Of a stretch of 64,000 nucleotides of DNA, positions 29,298 through 38,607 are shown one piece after another (within the stretch, counting starts at the first letter, position 1; each line of letters begins with the position of its first letter). The notes under the pieces were generated by a model. That model did no database searches. It was given only the letters and a program-made list of their open reading frames with translations, and was not told the DNA's origin. This stretch comes from Nocardioidaceae bacterium (GTDB lineage Bacteria > Actinomycetota > Actinomycetes > Propionibacteriales > Nocardioidaceae): NCBI GenBank assembly GCA_029266455.1, contig JAQSWV010000009.1, positions 18,276 through 82,275 of the forward strand, written 5' to 3'. A program made the translations under genes and the position numbers.

Positions 29298-31211
29298 ATG
29301 ATCGGGCGCGTGCCTGCCCCCGAGGAGTCCCCCCCGCCCGCCCGGAGCACCGACGTGCGCACCGACGCCTGGGGCATCGACACCCGCTGGGTGGACGCCC
29401 AGGGCGAGGCGCAGACCGTCGCACCCGACACGCTCGAGACGCTCCGCCAGCTGATCGGCCGACCTCCGGAGGACCTGGAGCTGCGCGCACCGCTGGTCAC
29501 CCGCCGCGGACGGCCCCTGGAGGGGAGGACGGGGCGGGTCGAGTGCGAGGACGGCACGGAGCGCCGGCTCGCAGAGCAGGTGCCGGACGACTTTCCGCTG
29601 GGGTACCACCTGCTGCACGACGAGGACGGCGGCACCCGTCGGCTGATCGTGTCGCCCGGTCGGTGCTGGCTGCCGGATCAGTGGCGGGCGTGGGGCCTGG
29701 CCGTTCAGCTGTACGCCGCGCGGTCGCGCTCCAGCTGGGGAATCGGCGACCTCGCCGACCTGCGCGCCCTGCGCGAGTGGCTGCAGCGGGCCGGAGCCGG
29801 GTTCTGCATGGTCAACCCGCTGCATGCCGTCGCGCCGACACCGGAGCAGGAGACGAGCCCGTACCTGCCGGCGACGCGCCGCTGGCGCAACCCTCTGTAC
29901 CTGCGGGTCGAAGAGGTTCCCGGCGCCGACGGTGTCGACCTGACCGGCGCAGCCGCGGCCGGCCGAGCGCTCCTGGACGAGCCGTTCGTCGACCGTGACG
30001 CCGTGTGGCGGCTGAAGCGGGCGGCGCTCGAGCAGGTCTTCGCGGTACGGGGGAGGGACGACCGGTTCGACGAGTGGCGCTCCCGCCACGGCACGTCGCT
30101 GGAGGACTTCGCCCGGTGGTGCGCACTGGCCGAGGTGCACGGACCCGACTGGCGGAGCTGGCCGTCCGAGGTGCGCCGTCCGGACGGGGCCGCGGTCGAC
30201 CGCTTCGCCGCGCAGAACGGCGACCGGGTCGCCTTCCACGCGTGGGTGCAGTGGGTGCTCGACCTCCAGCTGGAGCGGGCCAGCGGCGACCTCACCGTCG
30301 TCCAGGACCTGCCGATCGGCGTCGCCGGGGGAGGGGCCGACGCCTGGGCGTGGCAGGACCAGATCGCCGCCGGTGTGGAGGTCGGGGCACCCCCCGACGT
30401 CTTCAACCCCCGCGGCCAGAAGTGGGGCTCGCCACCCTTCATTCCGTGGCGCCTCCGGGAGGAGGGGTACGACGCCTTCATCGCCACGATCCGCGGCACC
30501 ATCGCCGGCGCCGGCGGGCTCCGCATCGACCATGTGATGGGGCTGTTCCGGCTCTGGTGGGTCCCGCCCGGCGGGTCGCCCGTCGACGGTGCGTACGTGC
30601 GCTACCCCAGCGCCGACATGCTCGACATCGTGGCGCTGGAGAGCCAGCGCGCCGCCGCCATCGTGGTCGGAGAGGACCTCGGCACCGTCGAGCCGGGCGT
30701 ACGCGAGACTTTGGCGGCGACCGGGTTGCTGGCGTACAAGCTGCTCTGGTTCGAGCACGACGATCCTGAGGACTGGCCGGTCTCGTCGATGGCCGCGGTC
30801 ACCACGCACGACCTGCCAACGGTGGCGGGGCTCTGGACGGGAGCCGATCTCGAGGAGCAGCGCCAGCTCGGCGTCGGGGAGGACGACGAGCTGACCCAGG
30901 GACGAACCCAGCTGATGGAGCGCCTCATGCAGCCCACCGGGCTGGATGACACCGACTCGCCCGGCGAGGCGGTCGTCGCGGCCCACCGGCTGCTGGCCCG
31001 GGCGCCGTCCACGCTGCTCGTCGCCACTCTCGAGGACGCGGTGGCCGACGAGCGTCGGCCGAACATGCCAGGCACGACCGAGCGCCCCAACTGGTCTGTA
31101 CCGCTGCCGGTGCTGGTCGACGACCTGGAGAGCCATCCCACGGCGAGAGCCGTGACCGACCTGCTCGCCGCGGCGGTGCCGACGCAGGGACAGCCTGGGG
31201 ACGAGTCATGA
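29298..31211 (+). CDS. malQ: 4-alpha-glucanotransferase (amylomaltase)
   Basis: 637 aa GH77 enzyme moving maltosyl or longer glucan segments between chains, in glycogen/maltodextrin metabolism. GH77 marks: YAARSRSSWGIGDLADLR, SPYLPATRRWRNPLYL, nucleophile Asp in GLRIDHVMGLFRLWW, acid/base Glu in VVGEDLGTVEPGVR and the third Asp in VTTHDLPTVAGLW. N-terminal 100 residues are a beta domain. ATG at 29298; overlaps the next gene by 4 bp. Confidence 0.94.
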   Translation: MIGRVPAPEESPPPARSTDVRTDAWGIDTRWVDAQGEAQTVAPDTLETLRQLIGRPPEDLELRAPLVTRRGRPLEGRTGRVECEDGTERRLAEQVPDDFPLGYHLLHDEDGGTRRLIVSPGRCWLPDQWRAWGLAVQLYAARSRSSWGIGDLADLRALREWLQRAGAGFCMVNPLHAVAPTPEQETSPYLPATRRWRNPLYLRVEEVPGADGVDLTGAAAAGRALLDEPFVDRDAVWRLKRAALEQVFAVRGRDDRFDEWRSRHGTSLEDFARWCALAEVHGPDWRSWPSEVRRPDGAAVDRFAAQNGDRVAFHAWVQWVLDLQLERASGDLTVVQDLPIGVAGGGADAWAWQDQIAAGVEVGAPPDVFNPRGQKWGSPPFIPWRLREEGYDAFIATIRGTIAGAGGLRIDHVMGLFRLWWVPPGGSPVDGAYVRYPSADMLDIVALESQRAAAIVVGEDLGTVEPGVRETLAATGLLAYKLLWFEHDDPEDWPVSSMAAVTTHDLPTVAGLWTGADLEEQRQLGVGEDDELTQGRTQLMERLMQPTGLDDTDSPGEAVVAAHRLLARAPSTLLVATLEDAVADERRPNMPGTTERPNWSVPLPVLVDDLESHPTARAVTDLLAAAVPTQGQPGDES

Positions 31212-32410
31212 GCCTCGACGTCGCCGAGGTCCGCTCGGCCTTCCCGGCACTGGCCGACCGGGTGGCCTACTTCGACGGTCCTGGAGGGTCACAGGTGCCG
31301 AGCGCGGTGGCTGACGCAGTCGCCGGCACCCTGCGCAGCGGCATCTCCAACCGGGGCACCGTGACGGCCGCTGAGCGCCGCGCCGACGCCATCGTGCTGG
31401 CGGCCCGGGCGGCGGTCGCCGACCTTCTGGGCGCACAGCCGGGCGGCGTGGTGTTCGGCCGGTCCATGACGCAGCTGACCTTCGACCTGGCTCGCTCGCT
31501 CGCGGCGCAGTGGGGCCCCGGCGACGAGGTGGTCGTGACACGGCTCGACCACGACGCCAACATCCGGCCGTGGGTGCACGCGGCCGCGACCACCGGTGCC
31601 ACGGTGCGTTGGGCCGACTTCGACCGCCGGAGCGGAGAGCTCGCCGTCGAGGCCGTCACCGGTCTGCTCGGCAGCCGTACCCGGGTGGTCGCCGTCACCG
31701 GCGCCTCCAACCTGCTCGGCACCCGTCCGGACGTGCCGGCGATCGCGTCGGCCACCCACGCAGCCGGCGCGCTGCTCTTCGTGGACGGCGTGCACCTGAC
31801 GCCGCACGCGCCGGTCGACGTGCGCAGCCTCGGAGCGGACTTCTACGCCTGTTCTCCGTACAAGTTCTTCGGGCCGCACCTGGGAGTACTGGCTGCCGAC
31901 CCGCTGCTGCTCGAGTCCGTGCAGCCGGTCAAGCTCAGGCCACAGACGGGCGCGGTCCCCGAGCGGTTCGAGCTCGGCACCCTGCCGTACGAGCTGCTGG
32001 CCGGGGTCACCGCGGCGGTCGACTTCATCGCCGGACTGGTGCCCGGGTCCGGCGACCGGCGCTCGCGGGTGCTGTCGTCGATGGCGGCCGTGCACGCACA
32101 CGAGGAGGACCTGTTCAACTCCTTGCTGAGCCGGCTGGGCGAGCTCGAGGCGGTGACCCTGCACGGGCGGCCCGCGCAGCGTACGCCGACCGCCCTGTTC
32201 TCCGTACGCGGCCAGACTCCTCAGGCGGTCTACGAGCTGCTGGCCGAGCGGGGCGTCAACGCGCCGGGTGGCAGCTTCTACGCGCTGGAGGCCGCGGAGT
32301 GGATGGGACTGGGACCGGCCGGTGCCAATCGCGCCGGCCTGGCTCCGTACACCGACGACTCCGACGTGGACCGGCTGGTCGGTGCCGTGGCGGAGGTCGC
32401 GGCCGCCTAG
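31208..32410 (+). CDS. cysteine desulfurase-like protein (class V aminotransferase fold)
   Basis: 400 aa PLP enzyme of the class V fold. PLP lysine in CSPYKFFGPHLG, Asp/His pair in FVDGVHLTPH, and TGASNLLGTRPD. It lacks the flexible Cys loop of IscS/SufS, placing it in the TIGR01976-type subgroup of unknown substrate. ATGA overlap with malQ; no sulphur-assembly genes nearby. Confidence 0.9.
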   Translation: MSLDVAEVRSAFPALADRVAYFDGPGGSQVPSAVADAVAGTLRSGISNRGTVTAAERRADAIVLAARAAVADLLGAQPGGVVFGRSMTQLTFDLARSLAAQWGPGDEVVVTRLDHDANIRPWVHAAATTGATVRWADFDRRSGELAVEAVTGLLGSRTRVVAVTGASNLLGTRPDVPAIASATHAAGALLFVDGVHLTPHAPVDVRSLGADFYACSPYKFFGPHLGVLAADPLLLESVQPVKLRPQTGAVPERFELGTLPYELLAGVTAAVDFIAGLVPGSGDRRSRVLSSMAAVHAHEEDLFNSLLSRLGELEAVTLHGRPAQRTPTALFSVRGQTPQAVYELLAERGVNAPGGSFYALEAAEWMGLGPAGANRAGLAPYTDDSDVDRLVGAVAEVAAA

Positions 32411-32484
32411 CCCCCTACGAATGTCCGTGCCGGCTGTCACACTGTCTGGACCGAGGGGGACAAGGAGCGCGAAGGGATCGACGG

Positions 32485-33495
32485 ATGACGGATCTGGCCA
32501 CCCAGACGGCTCTGGGCGCGGAGTCACGCGACGACACCCCCTTGGACTCGCGGCTGGCCGACTACCGCGGCGAGCTGACCGGCTACTGCTATCGGATGCT
32601 GGGCTCCGCGTTCGACGCGGACGACGCTGTTCAGGAGACCATGGTGCGCGCCTGGCGCGGCCTGGACCGGTTCGAGGGCCGGTCGGCGCTGCGGTCCTGG
32701 CTCTACCGGATCGCTACCAACGTCTGCCTCGACCTGCTCGCCGGCCGGCAGCGGCGGGCACGGCCCATGGACCTGTCGTCGGCGGCCTGGCAGCCGGTCG
32801 AGGCGTCGTTGGCCGCGCGCCAGCCGGAGGCCACCTGGGTCGAGCCGATCCTCGACAGCCAGGTGCTCACCTCGGCCGGTGACCCCGCCGAGCTCGCCGT
32901 GGAGCGCGAGTCGATCCGGTTGGCGTTCGTCGCCGCCCTGCAGTACCTGCCACCCCGCCAGCGCGCCGTGCTGATCCTGCGCGACGTCCTGCGCTGGAAG
33001 GCCGATGAGGTTGCCGAGCTGCTGGAGTCGTCCGTGGCGTCGGTCAACAGCGCGCTGCAGCGGGCACGGACGACTCTCGGCTCCGACCGCGTCCGCGACA
33101 ACGCCAGCATCGACCCCCTCGACGACGACGACCAGGCGCTGCTGACGCGGTACGTCGCCGCCTTCGAGAGCTATGACATCGAAGCGTTCGTGGCGCTGCT
33201 GCACGAGGACGCCACCCAGAACATGCCGCCGTTCGAGATGTGGCTGCAGGGCCGCCACGACATCGGTGCCTGGATGGTCGGGCCCGGGCACGGATGCAGG
33301 GGTTCGCGGTTGATACCTACGCGGGCCAACGGCCGGCAGGCGTTCGCCCACTACCGCCCCAGCGGGCCGGGAGGCCGGCACGAGCCGTTCGCGCTCCAGG
33401 TCCTGGAGATCGCGGACGGCAGGGTCGTCGCAATCAGCAGCTTCCTGGACACCGCGCTGTTTCCCCTGCTCGGACTTCCCGAACACCTCGACTGA
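32485..33495 (+). CDS. ECF sigma factor with C-terminal SnoaL-like domain
   Basis: 336 aa. Sigma region 2 (LTGYCYRMLGSAFDADDAVQETMVRAWRG, SWLYRIATNVCLDLL) and region 4 (LPPRQRAVLILRDVLRWKADEVAELLESSVASVNSALQRAR) are followed by a SnoaL/NTF2-like domain (LLTRYVAAFESYDIEAFVALLHEDA). In such ECF groups the C-terminal domain replaces a separate anti-sigma factor. No anti-sigma gene is adjacent, in agreement. ATG at 32485 with a GAAGGG site. Confidence 0.93.
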   Translation: MTDLATQTALGAESRDDTPLDSRLADYRGELTGYCYRMLGSAFDADDAVQETMVRAWRGLDRFEGRSALRSWLYRIATNVCLDLLAGRQRRARPMDLSSAAWQPVEASLAARQPEATWVEPILDSQVLTSAGDPAELAVERESIRLAFVAALQYLPPRQRAVLILRDVLRWKADEVAELLESSVASVNSALQRARTTLGSDRVRDNASIDPLDDDDQALLTRYVAAFESYDIEAFVALLHEDATQNMPPFEMWLQGRHDIGAWMVGPGHGCRGSRLIPTRANGRQAFAHYRPSGPGGRHEPFALQVLEIADGRVVAISSFLDTALFPLLGLPEHLD

Positions 33496-33589
33496 TCCAC
33501 TGCTCCCGCAGCCGGCTGGTCCACCACGCGATCGGCTGCCGCGGGTCAGCGAAGCCACGCGAGCGGGTCTGACCAAGGATCATGGGCGC

Positions 33590-33937
33590 ATGACGGTGAA
33601 GCGAGTAGTGCCCGACCTGGCCACTCCCACGATGGAGGCGTCCCAGCGTTTCTACGCGGACGTGCTCGAGCTGGTGCCGGTGATGGATCAGGGCTGGATC
33701 GTGACGCTCGCGGGGAGTGCGGGTGTCGGTCAGGTCAGCCTGATGACCCACGACGCGACCGCGCCGGTCGTGCCCGCCATGTCGATCGAGGTCGACGACG
33801 TCGACGCGGCGTACGCGGCGGCGGTCGCCACGGGTGCCGAGATCGTCCACCCGCTGACCGACGAGCCGTGGGGGGTGCGGAGGTTCTTCGTGCGTGACCC
33901 CGCCGGGCACGTGGTGAACGTGCTGGCCCACGACTGA
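33590..33937 (+). CDS. VOC/glyoxalase-like protein
   Basis: 115 aa vicinal-oxygen-chelate fold protein made of two babbb units: ASQRFYADVLELVPVMDQGW and WGVRRFFVRDPAGHVVNVLAHD. Substrate not predictable; many members are small-molecule binding or resistance proteins. It follows the ECF gene by 94 bp. Confidence 0.85.
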   Translation: MTVKRVVPDLATPTMEASQRFYADVLELVPVMDQGWIVTLAGSAGVGQVSLMTHDATAPVVPAMSIEVDDVDAAYAAAVATGAEIVHPLTDEPWGVRRFFVRDPAGHVVNVLAHD

Positions 33938-34031
33938 GCCGGCAGGGCGCTGACACCGGTTCGCCTGGAGCGGCCCGCGGCTGCACCTGGATCAGCCCCC
34001 TGATCGGAGGCTCTCCTCGCTCACCGGCGGA

Positions 34032-34802
34032 TCAGCCTCGACGGCCCCGGACCGGCGCGCCGAGCATGTACACCGCCGACCGGATCGCCGACGAGTGCCA
34101 GACATTCGTCCAGCGCGACCACTGACGTCGCTTGTCCACGCACACCACCTGGACGTCGACGTCGACCTCGCGTGCCGGTTCGATCTGGCCGGCCAGGTTG
34201 CGCAGTGTCTGTACCCAGAACTGGTCCTCCTGCTTGTGCCCGCCCAGCATCAGGCCCATCTCGAAGATGGGGTCGGAGGCACGCATCAGCACCTGTGCCT
34301 GCGCCACCGTCTCGTCCTCGACCTCGGTCGCGCTGAACGTGATCCACCCCGCGAACATGTGTCCCTGGGGCGTCATCAGGGTGAAGGACTCCTCGTCGGC
34401 GTACAGCACCATGACGCCTGTCGACAGCTTCATCCGGCCGGGCAGCGTCATGTTGAGCAGTGCGACCTCGCCGGGGGCGATTCCGGTCAGCGGGCCGTAG
34501 AAATTGTTGCCCTCGGGCCAGAAGTCAGGGAAGCGCTGCTTCCACGTCGCCACCAGGTCCACCGCCGACATCGTGGCCCTGGGAAGGCGCGCTTGGTACG
34601 TCTTCTGCCACATCTTCCCGAATCCCTGCACCGGCCCGGCCAGGCGTTTGCCGGTCACGTTCAGGTTGATGGCTCCCTCGGGAACCTCCGACACCCTCAG
34701 CCGCGACACCGCCTTCGCCCAGTGGGTGGCGTCACGCGCGGCAGCCTGCTGCTTCTCGACGTTCTCGACGTTCTTGACGGTGCGGTCGTCCAGCTCAGCC
34801 AT
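34032..34802 (-). CDS. conserved hypothetical, last gene of the partner-switch operon
   Basis: 256 aa soluble protein with no signal peptide. Features: basic helical N-terminus (KNVENVEKQQAAARDATHWAKAV), WQKTYQARLPRA, WPEGNNFYGPLTGIAPGEVALLNM and TPQGHMFAGWITFSA. It reads like a lipid-binding beta-barrel but I cannot place it in a family. GGAGG lies 6 nt before the ATG at 34802. It follows two STAS genes by 16 bp, so it is likely co-transcribed with them. Confidence 0.75.
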   Translation of the reverse strand: MAELDDRTVKNVENVEKQQAAARDATHWAKAVSRLRVSEVPEGAINLNVTGKRLAGPVQGFGKMWQKTYQARLPRATMSAVDLVATWKQRFPDFWPEGNNFYGPLTGIAPGEVALLNMTLPGRMKLSTGVMVLYADEESFTLMTPQGHMFAGWITFSATEVEDETVAQAQVLMRASDPIFEMGLMLGGHKQEDQFWVQTLRNLAGQIEPAREVDVDVQVVCVDKRRQWSRWTNVWHSSAIRSAVYMLGAPVRGRRG

Positions 34803-34818
34803 CGTTGTCCTCCGTCGC

Positions 34819-35169
34819 CTACATCGCGCCGGCAGCGCGGAGCGCCGCCTGCTCGGAGTCGTGGATGCCGACCGCCTCGTCGAGGCGGGTCAGCTCGAAG
34901 ATCTGCCGGTAGTGGTCGGACAGGCCGTACGCCAGCAGCTGTTGCGAGTTCCGGTTGGCACGCACCAGCAGCGTCACCAGCAGCCCGATCCCCCCACTGT
35001 TCATGTACGACAGGTCCGAGAAGTTGAGCACAATGGCCTTGGCGTCGCCGGCCGAGTCGTAGGCCGTCATCAGCACCTCCTCAGAACCCGCCGTCACGTT
35101 GCCGCGAATGTCCACCACGCCGGCCGGTCCCTGCCGGCGCACGTCGAACACCGCCGTCGCCTCAGTCAT
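34819..35169 (-). CDS. STAS-domain anti-anti-sigma protein (second)
   Basis: 116 aa SpoIIAA/RsbV-like. The phosphorylatable Ser lies in SYMNSGGIGLLVTLL; strands VFDVRRQGPAGVVDIRG and AIVLNFSDL fit. The start (ATG 35169, AGAGGAG upstream) overlaps the stop of the other STAS gene by 4 bp. About 40% of positions look shared with that neighbour by eye (HYRxIFExTRL), suggesting a duplication. Confidence 0.92.
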   Translation of the reverse strand: MTEATAVFDVRRQGPAGVVDIRGNVTAGSEEVLMTAYDSAGDAKAIVLNFSDLSYMNSGGIGLLVTLLVRANRNSQQLLAYGLSDHYRQIFELTRLDEAVGIHDSEQAALRAAGAM

Positions 35170-35528
35170 GCGCTGCTCCTCTCCACGCCGAGAACGGCGC
35201 TGTCCTCGTCCGGATTGATCGCCAGGAAGTCCGCCAGCCGGGTGATCTCGAAGATCTCGCGGTAGTGCGGGGTCAAGCCGTACGCCCGGATCGGAATGGA
35301 CCGGGCGCGGCCGGCGGCCAGCAGCCCGACGATCAGGGCGATGCCGGTCGAGTTGATGAAGCCCGCGCCCTCGAAGTTGAGGACGACCGCGTCGGGACGC
35401 TCGCGGGTGGCCTCCGCCCACGCGGCCTCCAGCGAGTGCTCGGCGCGTGCGTCCACGGCACCGACCACGTCGATGACGGCGACGTTGTCTCGCCGACGGA
35501 CGACGATCGGCAGCTCACTGGTCGTCAT
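35166..35528 (-). CDS. STAS-domain anti-anti-sigma protein (first)
   Basis: 120 aa STAS protein with the target Ser in GFINSTGIALIVGLL and IVVRRRDNVAVIDVVGAVD at the N-terminus. ATG at 35528 is preferred to GTG at 35534 because AGGAAGG lies 5 nt before it. It overlaps the end of the phosphatase/kinase fusion by 14 bp, so kinase, phosphatase and substrate are made together. Confidence 0.92.
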   Translation of the reverse strand: MTTSELPIVVRRRDNVAVIDVVGAVDARAEHSLEAAWAEATRERPDAVVLNFEGAGFINSTGIALIVGLLAAGRARSIPIRAYGLTPHYREIFEITRLADFLAINPDEDSAVLGVERSSA

Positions 35529-37152
35529 GATCACCTTCCTCTGGGGTCGTGCGGTCGTCGTGGAGGTACATCACCAGCTCCAGCGTGTGCAGATGCCCGT
35601 CGCTGGCCTCGTGTGCCTCGTCGACCATGTTCTTGATCAGGAACAGGCCCCAACCGCGGGGCCGCTGCAGACCGGCAAGCTTGGCCTCGATGTCGGGCAC
35701 CTCGGTCTCGCGGTCGGCCGGCGCGCCGCCGTGGTCGGTGATCTGGACGCGTACCCGGTCCGGCTCCCCCACGACCCGTACGGTCACTGGCTTGTCGGTG
35801 TCGTAGTTGTTGCCGTGCTCCATCGCGTTCATGGTGGCTTCGGCGACCGCGGTCTCGAGCCGCTTGAGATTGGCATCAGACATCCCGAGCGGCGCTACGA
35901 CGCCGCTCACCTGAGCCAGCGCCAGTCGTTCGTTGCCCTCAGCGCTTGGCACCTCGAACTCGACCACCTGCTGCGGTACCGACCCACCCCCTGCTGCCAT
36001 CGGGACCACGGCCCGGGCGAGGACGACCATGGTGATGTCGTCCTCCTGCTCGGCGTCTGGCCCGGTGTGCGCGGCAAGATCGGTCAGCACGCGGTCGATC
36101 AGCTCGCCACCTCCGGGGTACGTCGCCACAGCGGCCTTCAGCCGGGGAAAGCCGAACATGTCCCCCTCAGGGTTGTGCGCCTCGACCACACCGTCGGAAT
36201 GCAGCAGCAGTGAGTCGCCCGGTGCGAGAACGGTCTCCTTCTCCTCGTAGCGCATCCCCGGCATCAGGCCCAGCGGCATGCCTCGCGCCCGTAGTTCCAC
36301 AGACCCGCCGGCGGTCTTCACGTACGGCAGGTCATGGCCTGCGTTGGCGAACCGGAATCTCCCCGTGGCAGGCTCCAGGACCCCGTACAGGCACGTGACG
36401 AACATCTTCGCGGGCATGTCCGGACACAGGTGCTCGTTGACGCGCTCGAGCACCTCACACGGGTTGACGAGCCGTTGCGCCGACGCGCGTAGCACGCTGC
36501 GGGTGGCGGCCATCACCAGTGCGGCCGGTACACCCTTGTCGGTGACGTCACCGATGACGAATCCGAGTTGACCATCACCGAGCGGGATCACGTCGTAGAA
36601 GTCGCCCCCGACCTCTCGCGCAGGCCGGTAGTAGGCCGCGATCTGCCAGCCTGGCAGCTCGGGCAGCTGCTTGGGCAGGAAGTTCTGCTGGATCAGCCGC
36701 GCGACCTCGAGCTCCTGCTCGAACCGCTGGCGGGTCCGCGCCTCGGCCTCCTGCTGACGGACCAGCTGTCCGACCCGCAGCGCCGGTGCCGCCTGCGCCG
36801 CCAGGTTGTCGAGCAGCTTGCGGTCGTCGGTGGAGTACTCCTGCTCGGAGCGCCGAGGTCCGAGGTTGAGCACGCCGATCAGCTCGCCCTGGCTCACCAA
36901 CGGCACCGCCAGCTTGACCCCGGCGGCTTTCAGGGCGGTGACGCCGGGGGAGTCGAGCTCGAGCGACTCGACGTCAACGGCACCGCTGGCACTTTGCAGG
37001 TACGCCAGGAGTGGGTCGTTCGGGGCGAAGTCGACAGGCGCCACGTCGTCGGCAGGGGCCGCCACCGGCTCCGTCGGCCGCCGCGAGGAGCGCTCGGCTG
37101 CCACCGACCGGCCGAGAAACCGGCGGCGGATGGATCCGGTGAGTGCAGTCAT
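35515..37152 (-). CDS. GAF-PP2C-HATPase fusion: SpoIIE phosphatase plus anti-sigma-type kinase
   Basis: 545 aa signalling protein. Residues 40-150 are a shortened GAF-like sensor (LKAAGVKLAVPLVSQGELIGVLNLG) and coiled linker; 165-390 a SpoIIE/RsbU phosphatase (EVGGDFYDV, IGDVTDKGVPAALVMA, ANAGHDLPYV, HSDGVVEA, EDDITMVVL); 400-535 a RsbW/SpoIIAB-type HATPase (AVAEATMNAMEHGNN, ITDHGGAP, GWGLFLIKNMVDE). Both arms of a partner switch are therefore on one chain. Upstream are five membrane-protein paralogues, downstream two STAS genes. Confidence 0.93.
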   Translation of the reverse strand: MTALTGSIRRRFLGRSVAAERSSRRPTEPVAAPADDVAPVDFAPNDPLLAYLQSASGAVDVESLELDSPGVTALKAAGVKLAVPLVSQGELIGVLNLGPRRSEQEYSTDDRKLLDNLAAQAAPALRVGQLVRQQEAEARTRQRFEQELEVARLIQQNFLPKQLPELPGWQIAAYYRPAREVGGDFYDVIPLGDGQLGFVIGDVTDKGVPAALVMAATRSVLRASAQRLVNPCEVLERVNEHLCPDMPAKMFVTCLYGVLEPATGRFRFANAGHDLPYVKTAGGSVELRARGMPLGLMPGMRYEEKETVLAPGDSLLLHSDGVVEAHNPEGDMFGFPRLKAAVATYPGGGELIDRVLTDLAAHTGPDAEQEDDITMVVLARAVVPMAAGGGSVPQQVVEFEVPSAEGNERLALAQVSGVVAPLGMSDANLKRLETAVAEATMNAMEHGNNYDTDKPVTVRVVGEPDRVRVQITDHGGAPADRETEVPDIEAKLAGLQRPRGWGLFLIKNMVDEAHEASDGHLHTLELVMYLHDDRTTPEEGDHDDQ

Positions 37153-37304
37153 TGTGCTGCCTTTCTAGTCGCGCGACGTCCACCCATCGTTACGGCGCAT
37201 GGGCGGTACCGGCGTCCTCGGCCTCCAGGATGGCCGTCAGCGTGGCGCAGCTCGACGTCCTCGATCGGGCGCTCGATCACCACGGTGTGCTCGAACGTGG
37301 TCAT
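37149..37304 (-). pseudogene. 51-codon reading frame, probable collapsed SRPBCC gene
   Basis: Strong GGAGGAG site 5 nt before the ATG at 37304; the stop overlaps the phosphatase start (ATGA). The first 17 residues (MTTFEHTVVIERPIEDV) look like the opening of an SRPBCC protein, but the fold would need about 140 aa. Shifted by one frame, the 3' part reads LTAILEAEDAG, like an SRPBCC C-terminal helix. An internal deletion with frameshift explains this. It might still act as a coupling leader. Confidence 0.5.
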
Positions 37305-37365
37305 CTCGTCTCCTCCATGCCTCGTGGACCTGGAGGACATCCTCGACCTCGACGTCCGCACATCG

Positions 37366-38607
37366 TCACGGCCGGAGCCAGACGGTGACGTGGACCGGCT
37401 GCACCGTCTCGGACACCACCCCGCGCAGGTCGGCGCTCACCGACGCGAGGTCGACCTGGTCGCGCAGCCGGGCGGTGAACGCCTCCAGCGTCCGCACGGA
37501 GTCGTAGCGGCTGCGGAAGAAGCGACGGTCGACGCCGGCCTGAATGCGCGCACGCGCCGGCCGGAACAACGCGGCGACCGCCAGCGTCGACCCGGCGACG
37601 GCAAGGTCGGACTGGTCGGTGAACGGGTTGAGCACCAGTTGCAGGGACAGGACCGACCCGAGGTACGCGGCGGCGAGGGTGACGGTGAGTGAGCCGTAGA
37701 CCAGGGCGCGGTTGATGACCCGGTCCAGGTCGTACAGCTGGTAGCGCAGGATGGCTATGCCGATCGCAACCGGCAGGAGCACGAACGACAGGAGCCGCAC
37801 CGTGTCGAGCACCTTGAGCCACGCGGGCTGCGGGTCGGACGACAAGGCTGCCGCCAGCTCGGTGGCGGCAATGGACAGTACGAGCAGGGACGCCTGCACG
37901 GTTCCCGCGGCGGCGAGCCACTTCAGCTGCAGGCGCTCCAGGCCGTGGGCGCGACGCAGGCGACGCACCAGGGCGACCGCGCACGCAACCACGCAGATCC
38001 ACAGCAGCGTGATGAAGAAGGCCAGCGAGACATCGATCACCGGCGCTGCTGACTCCAGGCCCAGCGGGTTGTCCTGGTCGGGCAGGACGGTCAGCGTGAG
38101 CCGCCCGGGTGACAGGTCTGCCAGCACCGTGACCGCAATGATCGACACGGCGGACACCCAGGCCACCGAGCGCCAACGTTGCGAGGGCAGGTGACCGTCC
38201 GGGTAGAGCAGCAGCAGGAGCGTCCCTGCCAGGCCGATCCCGGGAGCCCAGCTGCCCTCGCCGATCGCCGCTGCCACGTCCGGTCGCGGCAGACGTCCGG
38301 ACCCCAGCAACAGGCTCAGCCGGACATAGTTCTCGGTGAGTCCGCTGAGGCCCCACCCGAAGCCGATGCCTACCAGTAACCAGCCGATGGTGTTGCGTGG
38401 CTGGTGTCGCAGGATCAGCAGACCGGTGAGAGGGAAGGTCCAGATGATGCCGGCCCAAAGAACCGCCCGGACGGTCTCACTGGTCGGCGGGGATGCTGCA
38501 CCGGACGGCTCGACGAACAGCAGTGGCACCTGGACGGCGATGACCAAGGACAGGAACCACCAGCCCGCCCAGGCCAGCCGTCGCAGAGCGTGATCCGACA
38601 GTGTCAC
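37366..38607 (-). CDS. multi-pass membrane protein, tandem paralogue 5
   Basis: 413 aa, last of five tandem paralogues. Roughly eight hydrophobic segments fill residues 10-330; family motifs are LTGLLILRHQPRNTIGWLL, YPDGHLPSQRW, LERLQLKWLAAAG, LYDLDRVINRALVYGSLT, AVAGSTLAVAALFRP and the terminal SETVQPVHVTVWLR. The soluble end resembles the membrane-plus-linker part of actinobacterial sensor kinases but no kinase domain follows. GTG start overlaps the upstream stop (GTGA). Confidence 0.85.
   Translation of the reverse strand: MTLSDHALRRLAWAGWWFLSLVIAVQVPLLFVEPSGAASPPTSETVRAVLWAGIIWTFPLTGLLILRHQPRNTIGWLLVGIGFGWGLSGLTENYVRLSLLLGSGRLPRPDVAAAIGEGSWAPGIGLAGTLLLLLYPDGHLPSQRWRSVAWVSAVSIIAVTVLADLSPGRLTLTVLPDQDNPLGLESAAPVIDVSLAFFITLLWICVVACAVALVRRLRRAHGLERLQLKWLAAAGTVQASLLVLSIAATELAAALSSDPQPAWLKVLDTVRLLSFVLLPVAIGIAILRYQLYDLDRVINRALVYGSLTVTLAAAYLGSVLSLQLVLNPFTDQSDLAVAGSTLAVAALFRPARARIQAGVDRRFFRSRYDSVRTLEAFTARLRDQVDLASVSADLRGVVSETVQPVHVTVWLRP

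Noticed and set aside
29046..31136. 696-aa minus-strand open frame
   Set aside because: Antisense to malQ, which has all GH77 catalytic motifs.
33508..33539. GCAGCCG/CGGCTGC hairpin after the ECF gene as a terminator
   Set aside because: Loop of 18 nt and no T tract; too weak to list.
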